Shown in pieces: positions 61,006 to 64,000 of a stretch of DNA of 64,000 bases (its first letter is position 1; every line of letters starts with the position of its first letter). The translations under genes were made by a program, and so were the position numbers. The notes under the pieces are model-generated. The model searched no databases and was not told the origin of the DNA. It worked only from the letters and a program-made list of their open reading frames with translations. Source of the stretch: CAYPFY01 sp964410105 (lineage in GTDB: Bacteria; Bacteroidota; Ignavibacteria; UBA10030; SZUA-254); NCBI GenBank assembly GCA_964410105.1, contig CAYPFY010000016.1, positions 1 through 64,000 of the forward strand. Reading direction: 5' to 3'.

Positions 61006-62502
61006 CTATTTCATGAAAACCATGCGCCTGGTCTGTGTGAAACTCCCGGCCGTGAGCCGGTAGAAATATACCCCACTCGGAATGTCGCCGGGGCTCCATC
61101 GGATCACATGCGTGCCCGCCTCCTCCCGTTCGTTGACGAGTGTGGCAATCTCCCTCCCGAGCAGGTTATAGATTTTTAGTGTCGCCTGAGCGGCCCTCGG
61201 AAGAGTGAATTCGAGCGTCGTGCTGGGATTGAACGGATTGGGATAATTTGCAGAAAGGTTGAAGCGATCCGGCAACGCCCGCGTATCGGAGAACCCGGTG
61301 AGCTGCTGATAGGAATACTGATACCTGTATGCATTGACCCACGCCGAGCCGCCCCAGGTCTGATGGAGGAATTCAACCTGATTTCCGCTTCCGTCATACG
61401 TGGAAAGGGATTGCTGAGTGTTCACCCATGCCGAGCCGTTCCAGTACTGGGAGAGTTCACTGGTCACATAGCCGCTGACATTATAGGTGTAGAGTGTCTG
61501 GTCTGTATTGACCCACGAGAATCCATCCCACGTCTGGTCTACCGTGGTCTTTTCATGGCCGCTCCCATCATAGGTGGTGAGAGTTTGCGAAGAATATACC
61601 CAGTCGCTGCCGCCCCACGTCTGAATTACGAAGCTTGTCTGGTATCCCCCGGCGTCGTAGGTAAGGAGATAATGCAGGTAATTGGACCATGCGGAGCCGT
61701 TCCAGAGTTCGACGACTAACTCGACGAGATGCCCGCCGGCATCATAGGCCGCGCTGATCCGGGTTGTATTCGCCCACGCTGTCCCGTTCCATTGCTGATA
61801 AACCCCTCCAGTCACGTTCCCACCTGCATCATAAGTGTATGTGTCTTGCAACGAGTTGACCCATACTCCGGCGGTCCATACCTGCGAGACGCTGCCTGTA
61901 AGCCTTTCGCCAGCATCGTAGGTATTTATCGTCTGCGAGGAATTCACCCACCCGGTAGAACCCCAGTACTGATTAAGGGTCCGGAGAACGTTTCCGCTCG
62001 CATCACATGTGTATGTGGTGAGGAATGAATTTTTCCAATCGGTGACTGCCCAGATCTGCGACAAGGCGCTCGCCAGCTGCCACCCAACCTTGTAAACGTA
62101 ACTCTGCCGGGAGGTGTTCTGCCAGTCAGTGCCGGACCATGTTTGGATGACGTAATTCGATTCCCTTCCGCTCCCATCCAGTGTCGAGCTGTCCTTCGTC
62201 TGGTTGACCCAGCTTGCTCCCTTCCAGGTCTGATAAATGGAAACGACGATCGAGCCGCTGCTGGCCGATAGCTTCTGGGAGGAACGAACTCTTGTTTCCG
62301 AAAAAGGCGAATTCCCCGCGGCTGTCAGCGCGCCGGGTTTCGTTAGGTTCCCGGGTCGGATATCAGGGGCTCGAACTCCCGATTTCTCTGTCAGGAGCTT
62401 CAGAATTTTTTGGGCCTGATCGCGCTGCGAAGGGTCTGAATGCCCGTTCGCCGATTCGGCGGCGAGAACAACTGCAACAAGAACTGTTAGAGTTTTGAAC
62501 AC
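61006..62502 (-). CDS. T9SS cargo with 29-residue tandem repeats (array copy 2)
   Basis: 498 residues from GTG 62502 (GGAGGAGCACC upstream), the same length as copy 1. The signal peptide is VFKTLTVLVAVVLAAESANG. The repeats differ from copy 1 in the variable positions (for example QLASALSQIWAVTDWKN) while the T9SS tail is nearly the same. The intergenic part before the next copy is also similar, so the gene came from a recent tandem duplication of about 1.59 kb. It is cotranscribed with its neighbours. Confidence 0.87.
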   Translation of the reverse strand: MFKTLTVLVAVVLAAESANGHSDPSQRDQAQKILKLLTEKSGVRAPDIRPGNLTKPGALTAAGNSPFSETRVRSSQKLSASSGSIVVSIYQTWKGASWVNQTKDSSTLDGSGRESNYVIQTWSGTDWQNTSRQSYVYKVGWQLASALSQIWAVTDWKNSFLTTYTCDASGNVLRTLNQYWGSTGWVNSSQTINTYDAGERLTGSVSQVWTAGVWVNSLQDTYTYDAGGNVTGGVYQQWNGTAWANTTRISAAYDAGGHLVELVVELWNGSAWSNYLHYLLTYDAGGYQTSFVIQTWGGSDWVYSSQTLTTYDGSGHEKTTVDQTWDGFSWVNTDQTLYTYNVSGYVTSELSQYWNGSAWVNTQQSLSTYDGSGNQVEFLHQTWGGSAWVNAYRYQYSYQQLTGFSDTRALPDRFNLSANYPNPFNPSTTLEFTLPRAAQATLKIYNLLGREIATLVNEREEAGTHVIRWSPGDIPSGVYFYRLTAGSFTQTRRMVFMK

Positions 62503-62591
62503 GGTGCTCCTCCTCGATACGGGGAATTTTTCATACCACGCCCCGACGCCTCGCCCCTCATCTCCCACCGGATATTGCAGGTTGAAAAGAG

Positions 62592-63998
62592 TCACTTCAC
62601 GAAAACCATGCGCCTGGTCTGTGTGAAACTCCCCGCTGTAAGCCGGTAGAAATATACCCCGCTCGGCATGTCGCCGGGGCTCCACCGGATCACGTGCGTG
62701 CCCGCTTCCTCCCGTTCATTGACGAGTGTGGCAATCTCCTTCCCGAGCAGATTATAAATTTTTAGCGTCGCTTGAGCGACCCTCGGAAGAGTGAATTCGA
62801 GTGTTGTGCTGGGATTGAATGGATTGGGATAATTTGCAGAAAGCTCAAACCGATCCGGCAATCCCCGGGTATCGGAAAACCCCGTGAGCTGCTGATAGGA
62901 GTACTGGTACCTGTAGTTATTGACCCAGTCCGCCCCGCCCCACGTCTGAAACAGTGATTCAATGAGATTTCCGCTTCCGTCATATGTGGAAAGGTATTGC
63001 GAACCGTTTACCCATGACGAGCCGCTCCAATACTGGGAGACTCGATCGGTCTCATAGCCCTTGACATTATAGGTGAAGAGCGTCTGGTCTGTGCTGAGCC
63101 ACGAGACGCCATTCCACGTCTGGGATACCGTGCTTAGTACATGGCCGCTTCCATCATAGGTGAGGAGAGATTGGTAGGCATTTACCCAGGCGCTGCCACT
63201 CCACGTCTGAGTTACGGCGCTTGTCTGGTGTCCCCCGGCGTCGAAGGTGTAGTGAACACGGCTGTAATTGGCCCATGCGGAGCCATTCCAGAATTCAAAG
63301 ACCAAATCGACGAGGTGGTTGCCGGCATCAAAGATGGTGCTGATCCGAGCGTAATTCACCCACGCGGTGCCGTTCCATTGCAGATAAACCTCTCCAGTCA
63401 GGTTCCCGCCGGCATCATAGGTGTAAGTGTATTGCGACGAGTTAACCCATGCTCCGGCAGACCAGGACTGCGAGACGCTGCCTGTAAGCCTTCCGCCAGC
63501 GTCATAGGTGTTTATCGTCTGCGAGGAATTCTCCCACCCGCTAGTTCCCCAGTACTGATTAAGGGTCCGGAGAACGTTTCCGCTCGCATCACATGTGTAT
63601 GTGGTGACGGATGAATTCATCCAATCATGGGCTACCCAGGCCTGAGACAACGCGCTCGCCAATTGCCCTCCAGCCTTGTAAGCGTAATTCTGCTGGGAGT
63701 TGTTCTGCCAGTCAGTGCCAGACCATGTCTGGTAGACGTCATTCAATTCCCTTCCGCTCCCATCCAGCGTCGTGCTGTCCTTTGATAGGTTGCCCCAACT
63801 CCCTCCGTACCAGGTCTGGTTGATGGAAATGAGAATCGAACCGCTGCCGGTGAATATCTTCGACGATGAACGACTCCCTTCTCCCGAAGATGTCGAAATC
63901 CCGGTTCCCGTGACTGCACCGGGCTCAAACCGTTTCCCGGGTCGCGCCTCAGGGGCTCGAAGTCCCAATTTCTCGGTCAGGAGTTTCAGAATTTTTTG
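62592..63998 (-). CDS. T9SS cargo with 29-residue tandem repeats (array copy 3, 5' partial)
   Basis: At least 468 residues; the reading frame runs off the window end, so the start is outside. The protein part that is visible begins in KILKLLTEKLGLRAPEARPG and matches copy 1 there. Repeats QTWYGGSWGN, QTWSGTDWQN, QYWGTSGWEN and so on follow, then the sorting domain (YPNPFNPSTTLEF). The array probably continues upstream. Confidence 0.87.
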   Translation of the reverse strand, partial: QKILKLLTEKLGLRAPEARPGKRFEPGAVTGTGISTSSGEGSRSSSKIFTGSGSILISINQTWYGGSWGNLSKDSTTLDGSGRELNDVYQTWSGTDWQNNSQQNYAYKAGGQLASALSQAWVAHDWMNSSVTTYTCDASGNVLRTLNQYWGTSGWENSSQTINTYDAGGRLTGSVSQSWSAGAWVNSSQYTYTYDAGGNLTGEVYLQWNGTAWVNYARISTIFDAGNHLVDLVFEFWNGSAWANYSRVHYTFDAGGHQTSAVTQTWSGSAWVNAYQSLLTYDGSGHVLSTVSQTWNGVSWLSTDQTLFTYNVKGYETDRVSQYWSGSSWVNGSQYLSTYDGSGNLIESLFQTWGGADWVNNYRYQYSYQQLTGFSDTRGLPDRFELSANYPNPFNPSTTLEFTLPRVAQATLKIYNLLGKEIATLVNEREEAGTHVIRWSPGDMPSGVYFYRLTAGSFTQTRRMVFVK

Positions 63999-64000
63999 GG

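Larger units (their letters stand above)
59412..63998 (-). repeat. tandem gene array of three ~1.59-kb units
   Basis: Three paralogous genes with stop-to-stop distances of 1594 and 1586 bp. Their 3' ends (sorting domain) are nearly identical over several hundred bases and their intergenic parts share blocks. Each contains about ten in-frame 87-bp internal repeats. Confidence 0.88.

Overview
The window looks like a chromosomal segment of a moderately GC-rich member of the Bacteroidota/Ignavibacteria-type lineages. Six large predicted secreted proteins end in a type IX secretion (T9SS) sorting domain with the YPNPFNP or FPNPFNP signature followed by a short beta-sandwich. Other envelope genes (TonB-dependent receptor, lipoproteins, beta-barrel) fit a diderm. 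The lineage is inferred from these families; no rRNA or other marker gene is present to settle it. No insertion sequence, phage, CRISPR array or rRNA was seen, and there is one tRNA, tRNA-Arg(UCG).

Layout. Positions 3-3419 hold the 3' end of a secreted 11-repeat protein. Positions 3482-11845 are a complete arginine cluster: argD diverges from argC-argJ-argB-argF-argR-argG-argH, with a double ARG-box operator over two overlapping divergent promoters. Positions 11997-14603 carry a lipoprotein, a CPBP membrane protease and a secreted propeller. Positions 14716-20012 couple a Ser/Thr kinase-ATPase-TPR protein to an OPT transporter. Positions 20066-30869 are mostly surface proteins: a beta-helix/zincin/VWA T9SS cargo with a small secreted partner, a propeller T9SS cargo and a TonB-family receptor. 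Positions 31109-37510 are a mixed block: coiled-coil matrixin, membrane protein, tRNA-Arg, small barrel protein, an ArsR regulator next to a histidine kinase and an outer-membrane barrel, and a Rieske lipoprotein.

Positions 37630-46241 are the most unusual part. A shortened GspE/PilB-like ATPase follows a response regulator. Next come two mirrored copies of a three-gene cassette (A-B-C, pseudopilin-like membrane-anchored proteins) that diverge from a 588-bp centre, followed by a second stand-alone response regulator. Together they suggest an undescribed pilus or pseudopilus-like surface system under two-component control.

Positions 46472-50822 hold a GT39 glycosyltransferase and an ECF sigma/anti-sigma/Spy-like/lipoprotein operon. 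Positions 50889-55213 are a four-gene operon (VOC dioxygenase, FAD reductase, MFS exporter, 3-methyladenine glycosylase). Positions 55361-59324 hold a membrane protein, a solitary TrpF, a bacilliredoxin and BipA/TypA. Positions 59412-63998 are a tandem array of three paralogous T9SS cargo genes, the last cut by the window edge.

A recurring promoter form, TTGnnn-N17-TAnn(T/A)T, was seen before many transcription units (argC, argD, kinase, arsR, both response regulators, GT39, typA and others). It was used here to support several start choices. Many gene starts were moved inward from the longest open frame to a start preceded by a ribosome-binding site, overlapping the previous stop, or beginning a signal peptide.
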